A DNA stretch of 64,000 nt from Mytilisepta virgata (Eukaryota > Mollusca > Bivalvia > Mytilida > Mytilidae): positions 28,696,593 to 28,760,592 of the forward strand of contig CM051516.1 in the NCBI GenBank assembly GCA_028015205.1. Reading direction: 5' to 3'. Position 1 is the first letter of the stretch; each line of letters begins with the position of its first letter. Positions 12,660 to 24,089 of this stretch are shown here, one piece after another. Both the position numbers and the translations under genes were made by a program. Below the pieces are notes generated by a model. That model was given only the letters and a program-made list of their open reading frames with translations, was not told where the DNA came from and did not search any database.

Positions 12660-12886
12660 AAAACATGAAGGAATTTTCATTGATTTTCGGATGCAGTTAT
12701 AATTTTAATTAAATTTTGTTTTCTTGAGGATTAGTTTTTTCCGTCAAAGATCAAATTTATGTGAGGCACACATTTTTTAGACTAATATCTTGCAAAATGT
12801 GGGTAAAAATCTCTTTAAACTTTACATAGTCCTAGAATTGGAACAGCACAGATCCAAAGAACTAAAGATAAATTTGGTGTGGCCTT
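12660..12886. mobile_element. Truncated relative of the 6082-6430 MITE
   Basis: The right end 'gatccaaagaactaaagata' plus 'aatttggtgtggcct' matches the right arm of the foldback element at 6082-6430. The interior also shares 'gattttcggatg' and 'gtcaaagatcaaattt'-like phrases. The left inverted arm is missing. Confidence 0.55.
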
Positions 12887-13330
12887 GACTGTTATATCAT
12901 AGCTGAGGATTTAAAATTTAGTTAGAAATAAGAAAATAAGCATTATTTAAACATTTTTTTATATCCTACACATTTCCAAAATATGAAAAAAATTTGTATT
13001 CATTATAAATTTCTCTCACTTGGAAAACATAAACTGGTAATAATATTAATTAATTAAGAAATAAGATTATTAAATAATATTTCATTGCATAGGAGCATTT
13101 CATAATAAAATGAGATTCATTCTGTATAGCATAGCTAAATTCTTTCTAATTCTAATAGCAACCATATTTAAAATTTTTTTTACAGTTATTTTTAATTAGA
13201 CACAATGTCTTTTCCAGCATGTACCAATAAATATAATTAAATCGAATACTTTATTTCCTTAAATGACAGGGCCCTTACAGGCATAATAATTAAAACAAAT
13301 AAGACTTATACTCACATTCATAACATACAC

Positions 13331-13694
13331 CAATCTAATTAAAAACCAATCTCTCATCGCTCCCGTTTTCTGATATGTCGCGTGGGAGATCTAACGAAAC
13401 CCGCTTTGAGGTCACATGTGAGTGACCTCGTAGGTGTGTCCTGTTCGACCAATGAAATTGCCGCTTAGGCGATCTTGTAAGTTGATCATTTTTATTAACG
13501 AAGAAATCGTCAGTCCCCAGAATTCATAAACTTTTTTGATTGGCTTACTGATAGGACGTCAACTCATTTGCATGTCATTATAAATTCATAAGTTCCAGTT
13601 CACTCACATGTGACCTCAAAGCGGATTTCGTTAGATCTCCCACGCGACATATCAGAAAACGGGAGCGATGAGAGGTCGGTTTTTAATTAGATTG
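13331..13694. mobile_element. MITE with ~95-bp terminal inverted repeats
   Basis: The left arm starts 'caatctaattaaaaacc' and includes 'tcatcgctcccgttttctga' and 'gcgtgggagatctaacgaaa'. The right arm carries the reverse complements and ends 'ggtttttaattagattg'. The arms are about 95 bp and nearly identical, with a ~170-bp unique centre and no ORF. The high arm identity suggests fairly recent activity. The target-site duplication could not be settled by eye. Confidence 0.8.
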
Positions 13695-13849
13695 AACATA
13701 CACACACCTCGCATACTGATTATTGTTGATTAGAGAACAAACAATATGTGACAGAAAAAACAAATATTATAATAAACATTGTAGAATCAGCCAAGACCCA
13801 ACCAGCAGTATAAAGGGGAGATACACTGTAAATCAATCATTATGTTAAA

Positions 13850-13876
13850 CACATATATATATATATATATATATAT
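13850..13876. repeat. (AT)n microsatellite
   Basis: An uninterrupted alternating AT tract of about 26 bases lies between 'aaacac' and 'tcgcaatg'. Confidence 0.85.
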
Positions 13877-14865
13877 TCGCAATGCAAGAGTACTGATGAA
13901 GGATCTCGGTGATCTGAAAATTTGATAAGTTTGAATTATTGTTATAATTCAAAATTTTATTTGTTTTATTTTGATGTTGTAATGCAACTTTTTAGACGTT
14001 TATATATGATAATAATAAAATAAAATATCATGTGGCATTTCTAACAGAATAAATTTACATTAAATATTTGGATAAAGAATTTATAAATCTTGCATCTTTA
14101 TTAGACATAATCCAGAGGAACAGATATGTAACATTCAAAATTGATAATTTTGGGTAAATGTCATCAGGAACTGTATATGAAGTTAGTATTATATGATCCC
14201 TGATGTCATGGACTTTTTAAAAATGTTTCCCTGTTTTGTGTATATAGGGGACAGTTTTCTGTAAGTTCTTAATTTATTTCCAATTTATTAAGGAGTGTCT
14301 CTGACAACTATTGTAAATAACCTGCCCTGGTTTATTTTTGGTATCTTTGACTTTGAAAAAAAAATCAAATATTTTATTTGAAAATGAAATTTGATTCTCT
14401 CTTACAAGTTTAAAACTAGTGTAAATGTTTAATTTAATTTGGACCAGTTTGAAATTTTCTTACTAAGACATAATAAGATAGATCAGGGATCATATAATAC
14501 TAGTTCCTGTATAGATGAAACTATATTTTTCTTTCCTAACAATCAAATGCTACAAACAAAAAAAAACAACAAGTAATTACTAATTAGATAAATCTAATGG
14601 ATTTGATACTGACATGAAAATCATTAACTGTGTATTTTTTAAAGCTTTGGTTTTAAAATTCAACCCAACACATACTTCCGTCACATTTTTTAACCCCATG
14701 AAAATACCTCAAATCCCCCCCCCCCCCCAGAAAATACAATCTTCGAAAATTTACACATCAAAGAATACTGAAAATCCCCGACATAAAAAAGACGGGGTTT
14801 ATGGTCTTCTTCAAATGTAAATTGCATTCGAAATAAACAGAATTGAATTGTTATGTATTATTGAA

Positions 14866-15021
14866 TTTTCCCGCGCAGTAAATTGTTTGTCACGTGACAG
14901 CAGGTGCTCGTTCTTCTACGCATATTCAGATAATCCATTCATTTCCGTTGGGCGAGGTCCTCTGCGTCATACGTGATAAAATTGAAGAGATTTTCGTCGC
15001 CTTTTCGAAGTCGACAGGAAG
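14866..15021 (+). promoter_or_regulatory. Probable CLIC promoter / 5'UTR region
   Basis: The 150 bases before the CLIC start codon are richer in GC and CpG than the AT-rich DNA around them. They contain an E-box-like 'cacgtgac' near 14892 and 'gcgtcatacgtga' near 14963. There is no TATA box at a convincing distance. This is inferred from position and composition only. Confidence 0.4.
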
Positions 15022-15078
15022 ATGAGTGACGAAAATTCTGCATCAGATAATAAGCCCCATTTTGAACTGTATATCAAG
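15022..15078 (+). CDS. CLIC: CLIC exon 1 (start codon; 19 codons)
   Basis: It runs from 'agATGAGTGACG' to donor 'ATCAAG|gtttgt' and encodes a polar leader (MSDENSASDNK) and the first beta strand (FELYIK). The leader is comparable in size to that before strand 1 in other CLICs. Confidence 0.88.
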
Positions 15079-18000
15079 GTTTGTATACTCGAAATCTGCA
15101 TGACATGACCGAGTTTTCTTTTGGCGCATGTTTTCGGAACAACTTGCTTTTTTATACAGTACAGCATGTTTACGTTTCTCGTTACCTGTAAATTATTCTA
15201 GAAACAATTAAGATACATAGTTAGTAAAACTTGTGAATAGATAAATTAAAGCGTGTCTTTAAAATGATGGTTGATTTTTTTTAAAGAACGCTTTTGGAAA
15301 TTTTGGTGTCTCGTGAAAGTTTTTGAATCTGTAAAGCTCATACTATCAACCTGTACTTCAGCAAATATAGTACCAAAAGTCCTGCCCTTGAAATTCCTCT
15401 TGTGAAAATTATTATTTCATTCATTTACACTGTTACAACTTAAAAAAAAAACCATTAATAAAGTATTCTGTTCTATACTGTATTCATTTATTATATTTAA
15501 ACAGATTACCAATAAATAGTCTTCTAAATTTCATTAAACCAGCCACTTAACATAAGCTTCTTGATTAACAATAACATCTAAATCGTAACTGGACAAATCA
15601 GACTGTGTCATATTTCATATGAAACTATTTTGTGAGGTGTTATTAATATGTAAACGTTATACAATGGCTTATACCGCTTACTACTCTAAGAATCACGAAA
15701 ACCATGTTGAATTGTTACAGGAAGTTAACAAAAAAGGAAATTATTGACACAAATACCGGTAACGCAGATGAACAAAATCTGGAAATCGTAAATTTTAGAA
15801 AATAAAAAAAATTGGGGCGGCACGATTTTCGAGGGGCGGGCGGGGATGAAAATCTATCAATTAAGTTTAATTGGCCTTATATTCATAGTTGTTTTACTTG
15901 CACTGTATTTTGTATCCATGTTTATCAACTATTATCCTTTGTTATACCCCCCGCAAACAAAGTTTGGGGGGGGTATATAGGAATCACCTTGTCCGTTTGT
16001 CTGTCCATATATCTTGTAAGCGCAACTTCTCCTAGACCGCTCAATGGATTTCAACGAAACTTTACAGAAAGGAAGTACATCATCCAAAGATGTGCATGAA
16101 GAGAAATCTTTGCTTTCCGATATCACACAAGGGAGATAATTGGACTTCTATTTTTTTTGGCTTATACATTATATATAAACCTTGTAAGCGCAACTCCTCC
16201 TAGACCGCTCAATGAATTTCAACCAAACTTTACAGAAAGGAAGTACATCATCCAAAGATGTGCATGAAGAAAAATCTTTGCTTTCCGATATCACACAAGG
16301 GAGATAATTAGACTTCAAAGCGGGGGGTATCCTTTGTAAGCTTTTTTCACAGTACATCTAGTTGTACATACGGGGTTCTCGCTAAGGTGCGTATATGCGT
16401 CCTGGACGCGCTAAAATTGGACTGGACGCGTCATCCTTCAAACTCATGCGTCCCTGGGACGCATGTAGATCTAATCAGCTGCGTCTGAAGACCGTTACTT
16501 TCATTAAAAATCTCGAGCCGCCATTTTTTTGTTTTCTTGGAGATCAAAGGGGGGAAGGGAAAGAAACGACAAAAAGTAAGCTAAAAAAATGGCGGCAATC
16601 GGAATTCTCGTGATTTTTCATTGGCCACAGTGTTTATTACAATATAACAATATGTAGACCTCATTTAAAAATAAATTTCGCAGATTTTGACTTATCTATG
16701 TACAAATGGAAATTTTGTCAATATTCATTATTAAGGTGTTCAAACAATGTCAATTGGAGGATTTTAAGAGTATGTTTGAGAAAAAATAATAGTAAAGATT
16801 ATACATAAATAAATATTACAAAATAAAATGGCAATAATAAGGAAATAAGTTGTTTCAAAAGGTGCAAAGATTTTTGCTCATATCTGTAATAGAAATTTTA
16901 TTCCAAGTTCGGAGCACCACTGCATAAGTTCATTTTTTTTTTTTTTTTTTTTTTTTTTGAAATTTCAAATTATATTTGTCAGTATGTTAAGGCAGCACAT
17001 GATTTTAATTAAACTTTAACAATAGTACAATAGGCCTACCATGGTCAAAATCATGCAGGAGTGTACGTTAAAAAAGTGGCAGTGGGTCCTGGGACTCACC
17101 ATTCTGAAAAATGATGAGTCCCAGGACTCATCATTAAAAATTCTTAGTGAGAACCCTGTACATGTACTTGAAAAATGTAAATTTTGCCATGAAAGTACTT
17201 GAAAAGTCCTTGATTTTTATGATTAAAAACATGTAGGAACCCTGTGTTAATATTCTCAATCAATCTTCCATATTGATGACTAAATCTTTTGTAAAGAAAG
17301 ATAGTTTATACCATGCAAATAATTAATCAGCGGTGTGGAATAATCTCATACTGGACCATTTTTGAAACAAGTTGATTAATTATTTGGAGAGAAATGTGAG
17401 TTTTCTTTATCATCCTTCAGATTAAACCTGCTTAGATTTTCTATTTAGAATTTATAGTCTACAGTGGTTAATGAATTAAATTCATCTAAATTTGTTATTT
17501 TAATAGGCTTCTGTTCGAGATGGGGAAAGTAAAGGATCGTGTCCAATATGCCAACAGTGGTTCATGGTGGCGCATCTTCTGGCAGAAAAGTCGGATGTTC
17601 ATTTCCAAGTATACACGGTCCCAGCTAATAATTTACCGGAGTCATTCAAAGCCAAAACCATGAGTAAAACTTTTCCAATTGTCATTGGTGTTCAAGGACG
17701 AGACACAAAAGGACAGGATATCTCCAATTGTGTATTTGATGATGCAGATGAAGTAGAAAAATTCTTTGAAAGTGTTAACATCAGTCGACCTCTGTTGAAA
17801 AGGACAGAACAGAAGAATCAGCTAGCACTTCGATATGTTGAGGATTTGTATAAAGTATGCAAAAGCTTAAATATTTTTTTCAGAATTCATATTTTAAGCA
17901 CATACGTGTAATTGGTTGCAGTACTACTTATATTGTTATCAGGATTTTAGAGGGGAAAATTCGTTATTAGTTTGGCAAAAAGTAGGACAGGTGGATGTGT

Positions 18001-21000
18001 TTTCAACTTTAAACAGTGACGAATAACAATTGGGTTTGCTGTCGCTTAGTCAGCCTTTTGTATTTCTTAAAATTAATAGCCTGTCAACACTCAGATTGTG
18101 AGTTCGAATCTCACCTGTGGCTGGGTGTGTTTGACTCCAGTCTTGACAAGGATTGCTAAGTTTCCTACTGAAGGTCGGTAGTTCTCTCCTGGTACTCGGC
18201 ATTCTCCACCAATAAAAACTGGCCACCATGAAATAGCCAAAATGTGCTGAAAACTGCGTAAAAACCCCAACTAAACATGCTATTTCTTAATTTGATTAAA
18301 AATCATTAAAAGAAGAAAAATTTAAATTTGTAAATATTTCCCCAAACATGATTTTACTTCCATCCAGATTACTTATATTTACATGTATTAATTTCAGAGC
18401 CTTTGTTGAATTAAAATGTGAACAATCAGTCGGTACATGTATAAATTCATCATTGTTTCAGGGCTTTGGTCTTATTTTCTGTCTGGATTCACTGGTTAGT
18501 TCTTCACCTGATCTTGCATGTATTTTTATAAGGGCACTTTCAGGGCATTTAAGTTAATCCTGAGAGCTGGTTTTTATCAGTGGAGGAAAAATGTGCAATC
18601 CTTCATATTATTGATGTCTACATATCCCACCACAAATTTTATAAGTTCCCCTATGTACATTGAAATTTTACTGATTTTTATAATACAGTAGAATCTGTCT
18701 TGAGAGACCACCCGTTCCGCCAAGCAAAAGTGGTCTCTCAAGACAGGTGTTCTTTCATAAGAGGTCAGTCCAAAAAATCAATCAACCAATCAATAAAAGT
18801 AATGAACCAATGAACCAGAACAGAGAAACTGACATTTACTGTTAATCCCTTCAGACGTGTCCACCATATCTTCTTTTATATTTGATAAATACGCCAGACT
18901 TAATATTTTAACGACTCTTAAAACTGTCAAGCCACCTATTGGAAGCTGTAAAGTCATCGTGCCCCATTTCTGTACAAACAATGATTGCTTTCTCTTGAAT
19001 CAATTTTCCAGTTATAGGATGTTTTTATTTTGCGATGAACAAAACCAGTTCCATACACGTTCGTTTAAATCTCCATATAACATACTTTCGTTCCGACTGA
19101 AAGCCATTTTGCCATTCTGTTTTAATATTGTCCTTTCTTTAGTTATACTTTGTATTTGGGTCTTGCGAGCACTTTCACCCTTTTCACTTTTTTCAATCAT
19201 GGCAATTTGATCTTGAAGCGTCAGAACTTTTCTTTTTCAGTAGCTGAAGCCATTTTGTCAAACACTTATTATCTACAGAAAACTTTTACAAGCTGACACT
19301 TTTTAATTTAACTTATGAAATCTACTCACCTGTCTCTAAATCACCCCAGGCCTCAATTAATTTGATCAGCTTATATGTAAAATCGATTAAAATGTTCATT
19401 TGGGGAGTAAATGGTGATTCATAGGAACCCACCAGAGAGATCACGAATGATAATCAACAGACTGTAACCAAACAAATCGCTTGTGCAAAATGAAAAAACT
19501 CCAATTGATGAGTGATCAAATTTTTTCAATGAAAATGCAACTTTCATGACAAACCCTTCATGTTAAAATTTTACCAATTTTTGTGCAAGGAATCGACATA
19601 AAATGTTTGCTGTACGAATGAATTCATTATTTTTCTCAATTTTTGCTTTCAGAAATTTAACTTATTTCTGCAAAATCCACAAGATGATGGTTCAAAGTTA
19701 ACGGCTCAACTAAGAAACATTGATGGGTTTTTAGGAGAAATGGATAACCAATTCTTGTGCGGAAACACACTGTCCTACAGTGATACAGTTTTATTGTCTA
19801 GATTACAACATATTAGGGTAGCTGGAAAGGTAAGGTTATTTTTAAAAATATTCTAATGACAAACGTCCTTTAACTTAGTCTTTTTGACCAATACATATTT
19901 GATTTTCCCAAGGTTTCATCAGCAATATTTATCAATTCTCAAATGTAAAAGCATGAAGCCGTCTTGTGAGAATTGCATGAAAAACACATAATAAATTAAA
20001 ACCAAGAAAAGTAATATATTGGCTTTCCCATTTTGGCCATGCAAAAAAGATGCTTAGGTTTTCAGGCCTTTTTTGAAAAAAATGGATGAGGGAGGGGGGC
20101 TTTTTTGTTTTTTTTTGAAATTGACAAAAAAAGAATCAAATATTTGATTCATTGTTTTATAATATTCCTGGGTGTCATCACAGATTTACAAAGAAAACTT
20201 TTAAGCCTAAGCACACAATGTAGTTTAAAATGTTTTTTACAACTTCTAAACACTTTTGATAACTGGAACTGATCATTCTTCTGATTGCATGAATACATGT
20301 ATAACCCAAGTCATAAGAGAATTTCAAAGGTTTTATATAAAATTATATGTACAAAAGATTTTGGGAAACGCATTTTTTCAAAAGAATACAACAGTTTCTC
20401 AAAATTCATTTTTTGTTTGTTATTCAACAATTAAATATAAATTTTATGATTTCCTTTGTCAGATTCGAATTGAAAAGAAAATTGATGATCAAAGGGGAGC
20501 AACTCTAGATTTTTTTGTAACAGCAAGAGATACTTAAGCTTTGAACTTAATTAGGTCAATTTATGACAATAAAACATTTTCTAAAAAAAAAAAGGGCACA
20601 TTTTGTGGAGTCTAAGGGTATCAAGGGCGACCAACCCTTCCATTTGTTTAGGGCAAGCTAGAGTTATTTCAACAAGCATATGTAGGAAATAATTAGTATC
20701 AACCGTTTCCAGAGTGGGCTTGAAAAAAATATGGATTCTGCTGACAGATTTTTTTCGGATGCGGCTGTGCCTGAGAACCTACCAGCTTTTTTTTAAGCCT
20801 TACATCATGTAGTCCACTTATTTCTTGAGATTTAATTCACAGAAATTAGGGGAGAAGACTTTCTCGGTACATATTTGAATAGGATGGTCAAATCATTAAA
20901 TGAAGTATGTGTTCTTTAAATAGGGATAGCATACCTTTTCGAAAAAACTACTGACATCTCAGGTTATTCTGAATATTGATACAGTATTTATGTTAGTGAG

Positions 21001-22554
21001 CTACATTTTTTGTTGTTGGACAAAATGATTGACAAATGAAAACAAAGGTCTACAGAAAAGACTTGTTCATTGTACAAAATTATAAGTATCTGTCTCACCC
21101 AACTTCTTAGTTCTCACACAATTAACTTCCAGATAAAAAACAATAAAAATCTCACATCATTCATATATTAACACAAGAGAAGAAAAATTCATTGTTGATT
21201 CCAACGTGCCTTGTTTGGCGATGTCATAGTAAAGTTTCCCAAAAGCTTTTAACGATGTCTTAGTAGAACTTGTGTTGTGTAATGACATCTTCATGTTTGA
21301 ATAGTTATGTTGCAGTGTTACAAAATGTCGTAGAAACTGTCGTATTAGAATAGAAGTAATTAAACGTGGCTTCAAAATATCATGATTTTACCACAGGTTG
21401 GCCATTTATGCCAATATTTTACCACTCAGTGTTGTTTGTGGCAAATTATTTGGCATTAAGGGCCTACCCGTGGTAAAATCTGGATGCTTTGAAGCCATCA
21501 TGGTGTATTTCTCTCGAAAGTAAATACACCTTAGACCAATTAATTATCTTGATCTCTGATGCAATGCCCTTACATGTGTATGATCAATTTCCATATTTCT
21601 GAAGGATTGATTTAGTTCAAACAGCTTAAATTGGTATGAAGATACTATGGAGTGACCGTTTTAAATTTCATGTTGGTTGTACATATAATGTGGATATCAA
21701 TGAGCAAATCAGTATTTCTGGATGATGATTTTAAAAGAGAAATTCTCCTGAAACTTAAGACAAATGAAACAAAACTTTGTACAAGACATCACACTTTGGA
21801 CGGTTAAGGAATTTAATTTGTTCAAATTTTGGAGTTACGGAACTTTGTTCATTTAAAGAGGGGGAATTTTTCACATGTCACTCTGTATCTTAAGAACGCA
21901 TTGTCTGATATACTTCAAACTTTACACATCCAGTTGTTCGTAGTAAGTCTAAAGGTCTTCATACTTTTTTATGAAATTTCAATTTTCTGTTCCAGAGTGT
22001 GATGTGAATTGTTCATCAAAAAGAAGGAAAAAAATCAAAGGGTCAATATGTTAATTTTAAAATTTACTTCTGGATGACGGGTGTATCATGCGCTCGTGGG
22101 GCAACTGTTTATATTGCTCTGGATTAATGTAGCCACAGAATTTATACATGTATATTCTAGTAAAAATCTGAACTGCTTGACCAAATAAACTATAAATTGA
22201 TATTAATCAAAATCTATAGATTGTTACAACTGCAAGGTGTTCAATACATGTTAAGGTCTGAAAACCTCACATCATCCTTCCATTTGTGTTTGTCATTGTA
22301 TTTTTATCTTTCAGGCATACAAAGGTTACGAGATCCCAAAAGAATTTAAGAATTTGTGGCGATATCTTCACATTGCCTACCAAACCAAAGCATTCATTCA
22401 GACTCTTCCTTCAGATCAGGACATTAAGTTGCATTACGAAACAAAAGCCGGAAACAAATTAGAAAAGACAATTAAGTTGGAAGGAACGACATACACTACA
22501 GATGTCGACCCAGAATATTTAAATGGAGAACAGCAAGAAAATGGGGATGAATGA
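15022..22554 (+). CDS. CLIC: Chloride intracellular channel (CLIC)-like protein, complete gene of four coding exons
   Basis: Four exons (15022-15078, 17507-17854, 19653-19829, 22315-22554) join at phase-0 GT..AG introns into 273 residues with stop. The N-terminal half is thioredoxin/glutaredoxin-like, with redox motif C31-P-I-C34 followed by QQWFM, and P76 in the KTFPIVIG segment in the place of the family's cis-proline. The C-terminal half is GST-like and all-helical, with FLGEMDNQFLCGNTLSYSD, IPKEFKNLWRYL and AY then LPSDQDI, as in CLIC1-6 and nematode EXC-4/EXL-1. A short acidic tail (NGEQQENGDE) follows. CLICs are soluble glutathione-dependent oxidoreductases that can associate with membranes and affect tubulogenesis. 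Most CLICs are about 240-260 residues, so this is slightly long. A two-cysteine motif, rather than the CPFS of vertebrate CLIC1, 4 and 5, favours real thiol chemistry. The start ATG is the only one in frame before the exon-1 donor. Confidence 0.93.
15944..16340. repeat. 'taccccccgcaaac' repeat element with two internal modules (CLIC intron 1)
   Basis: It starts 'ataccccccgcaaacaaagt' then 'ttggggggggtata' and ends 'agcggggggtatcctttgt', so the ends pair as imperfect inverted repeats. Inside are two ~170-bp units beginning 'gtaagcgcaact(t/c)ctcctagaccgctcaatg' (about 16016 and 16185). Each contains 'gatgtgcatgaaga' and 'acaagggagataatt'. It is non-coding. Confidence 0.65.
16371..17157 (+). mobile_element. 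hAT-like MITE, copy 1 (CLIC intron 1)
   Basis: The ends are 'ggggttctcgctaag' and 'cttagtgagaaccct', forming ~15-bp terminal inverted repeats of the CAGGG...CCCTG type. The interior includes a long T homopolymer near 16929-16957 and the 'atgagtcccaggactcatcat' palindrome near the right end. The element recurs inverted at 52041-52810 with high similarity. The flanks 'gtacatac' and 'gtacatgt' are consistent with a decayed 8-bp target duplication. It has no transposase ORF. Confidence 0.75.
17507..17854 (+). CDS. CLIC: CLIC exon 2 (redox domain)
   Basis: Acceptor 'tttaatag' and donor 'TATAAA|gtatgc' bound 116 codons. They encode residues 20-135: the SCPICQQWFM redox site, the KTFPIVIG strand, and the helix and linker ending RYVEDLYK. 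It carries most of the thioredoxin-like domain in one exon. Confidence 0.92.
18078..18276 (+). mobile_element. tRNA-derived SINE, family 1, 5'-truncated copy
   Basis: The copy begins at 'tagcctgtcaacactcagat' and retains the B-box region 'gtgagttcgaatctcac'. The body follows ('gacaaggattgc', 'gaaggtcggtagtt', 'accaataaaaactggcc') and it ends 'aaaaccccaactaaa'. The A-box head present in the copies at 50727 and 60234 is missing. Confidence 0.75.
18686..18755. repeat. Short inverted repeat
   Basis: The arm 'ctgtcttgagagaccac' is mirrored by 'gtggtctctcaagacag' with about 22 bases between. Perfect stems of this kind are usually the core of a foldback element. Confidence 0.6.
19653..19829 (+). 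CDS. CLIC: CLIC exon 3 (first helices of the C-terminal domain)
   Basis: Acceptor 'ttgctttcag' and donor 'GGAAAG|gtaagg' bound 59 codons in phase 0. The segment LCGNTLSYSDTVLLSRLQHI matches the conserved 'F(L)DGNxxxxADxxLLPKLHI' region of CLIC and GST-omega proteins. Confidence 0.92.
21368..21496. mobile_element. Small foldback MITE (CLIC intron 3)
   Basis: The ~36-base arms are 'ggcttcaaaatatcatgatt' + 'ttaccacaggttggcc' and 'ggcctacccgtggtaa' + 'aatctggatgctttgaagcc'. They are reverse complements with a few mismatches and enclose about 57 bases. Confidence 0.65.
22315..22554 (+). CDS. CLIC: CLIC exon 4 (C-terminus, stop codon)
   Basis: Acceptor 'atctttcag' opens 79 codons plus TGA. Residues 195-273 include IPKEFKNLWRYLHIAY and LPSDQDI, strongly like the end of vertebrate CLICs. 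A lineage-specific acidic extension follows. Confidence 0.93.
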   Translation, partial: AYKGYEIPKEFKNLWRYLHIAYQTKAFIQTLPSDQDIKLHYETKAGNKLEKTIKLEGTTYTTDVDPEYLNGEQQENGDE

Positions 22555-23450
22555 AATAACCTTTTAAGAAGATATAAAACTTACTGTGCTAATATCCATG
22601 TGATCAATGTTAATTTTTCCAAATGACAGATTTGACATTTTGTCAAGGGGAGATAACTGGTGGACAGACTACACTAGTATGATTTGCAATGTATATTCAA
22701 GTATATATAGTATGAAAAGATGTTCTGTTTATGTAATGGGAAACTGTATATTTGGTATTTTTATTAAGTTAAAGAAAGACTAATTTAATTATTGCTGTTT
22801 TAATGTCTTTTAAAATGTTTGGTACATATTCATGGTGAATTTTGAAGTTGTTTACCTCTTAAGTTAAGAAAAGTACAAGCATGTCTTATCGCTCATTGAA
22901 ATTTTGAAATGGCTAGTCATTAGAATTGTAGCATTGAGGTCCCTTAGATAGCGTTCTAAAAAGTAGATAAAAACATTCATCAGAGAAATATGAGTGGGAA
23001 AATATTTACAGAGAAATTTTCAGAAAGTCTGTTGTGGCTGTCAATAATAGAATTTAAATAATCCAGCAAATCTTGTACATAAAAATTTCGAACTTTGATT
23101 TATGTGACCAAAAAAATTATTTAATTTTAATCTTTTTGAAAAAAGATGCTGAAATTTAAAACTGAAAAAAAAGTGACATGAATTCTGTCGTATTTTTTGT
23201 GGTCATTTAGGTCTTTTTTATGGGTCTCAGATATTGTTAGATTTTTATCATTTTTGCAAATTGTTACTGTTAAAGTTTTTTTATTGTTTTGTATGTATAT
23301 TATGTATTTGATTGTTAAACATGTCATCAAGAGCCAGGTGCCTTTATAATAACTTCTTAAGTACACTGATCTTGCCTTCTGTTTCTAATGCTATAATGTT
23401 ACAAATTAGAGAAGAAAATATATTTTGTATTAAAAATCTCTTAATAAAGT
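22555..23450 (+). other. Probable CLIC 3'UTR with a poly(A) signal
   Basis: AT-rich sequence without splice-bounded frames follows the CLIC stop. The clearest canonical signal is AATAAA at 23443-23448, in 'ctcttaataaagttcc'. The true cleavage site may be earlier or later. Confidence 0.4.
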
Positions 23451-23710
23451 TCCATGATTTAAAAAACATGAGCATGGATGTAGTCATTTTGAAAGAAAAT
23501 TGTTGGTTAAAGTTTTATAATATTCATTAAACCAGCATTTTTTGTTTTACAATATCCAAATTTAATATTCCAAAAATTCTCTATGCATGTTATGCAGATT
23601 TTATATTTTTAGAAATTATTTTCATAACCTAAAATGGTGTATCTTTGATTAAACCCAATATCCCAAGTTTTGGTGGTTAATACCTGTTAATGCTAAAACT
23701 GCATTAAGTA

Positions 23711-24089
23711 TAGCCCTTTCCTGAAAGTCATTTCTGGGATCACGATTTTGACTCTAAAATTATAATTTGGAGCAAGTTATTTCCCTTGCTGTGATATAGT
23801 ACTGGTTCGCTGCAGTACAGAGCAACCAGTAGGAAGTAAATAAAAATTATTTATTACTTTGATATAGAAATAGTTTCATCTTTAGAATCAAAACAATCGT
23901 AAGTAGTTCCCAAATTTATATAAATCAAACAGTACGTGCAAATTAAGAATTTTTAAAAACAGTTAAACCTTTACTCTTCATTGCAGCGAACCAGTACTAC
24001 GTCCCAGCAAGGGAAATATTTTGCTTCAAATTATAATTTTAGAGTCCGTATCATGAAACTGGAAATGAGTTTCTGAAAAAAGGCTATTC
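23711..24089. mobile_element. MITE with long imperfect inverted arms
   Basis: The left arm contains 'gactctaaaattataatttg', 'caagttatttcccttgct' and 'gtactggttcgctgcag'. The right arm contains 'gcagcgaaccagtactac', 'agcaagggaaatattttg' and 'caaattataattttagagtc', their reverse complements. Pairing continues weakly outward into 'tagccctttcctgaaa' and 'tttctgaaaaaaggcta'. The centre is about 150 bp and AT-rich, with no ORF. Confidence 0.75.

Noticed and set aside
16395..16613. 72-residue ORF with mixed composition at the hAT-like element's left end
   Set aside because: It lies wholly within the MITE, has no transposase motif, and its counterpart in the inverted copy is disrupted.
18857..19210. 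117-residue ORF in CLIC intron 2
   Set aside because: An overlapping open frame exists on the opposite strand, there is no recognised domain, and it lies within an intron. It is probably chance or an old repeat.
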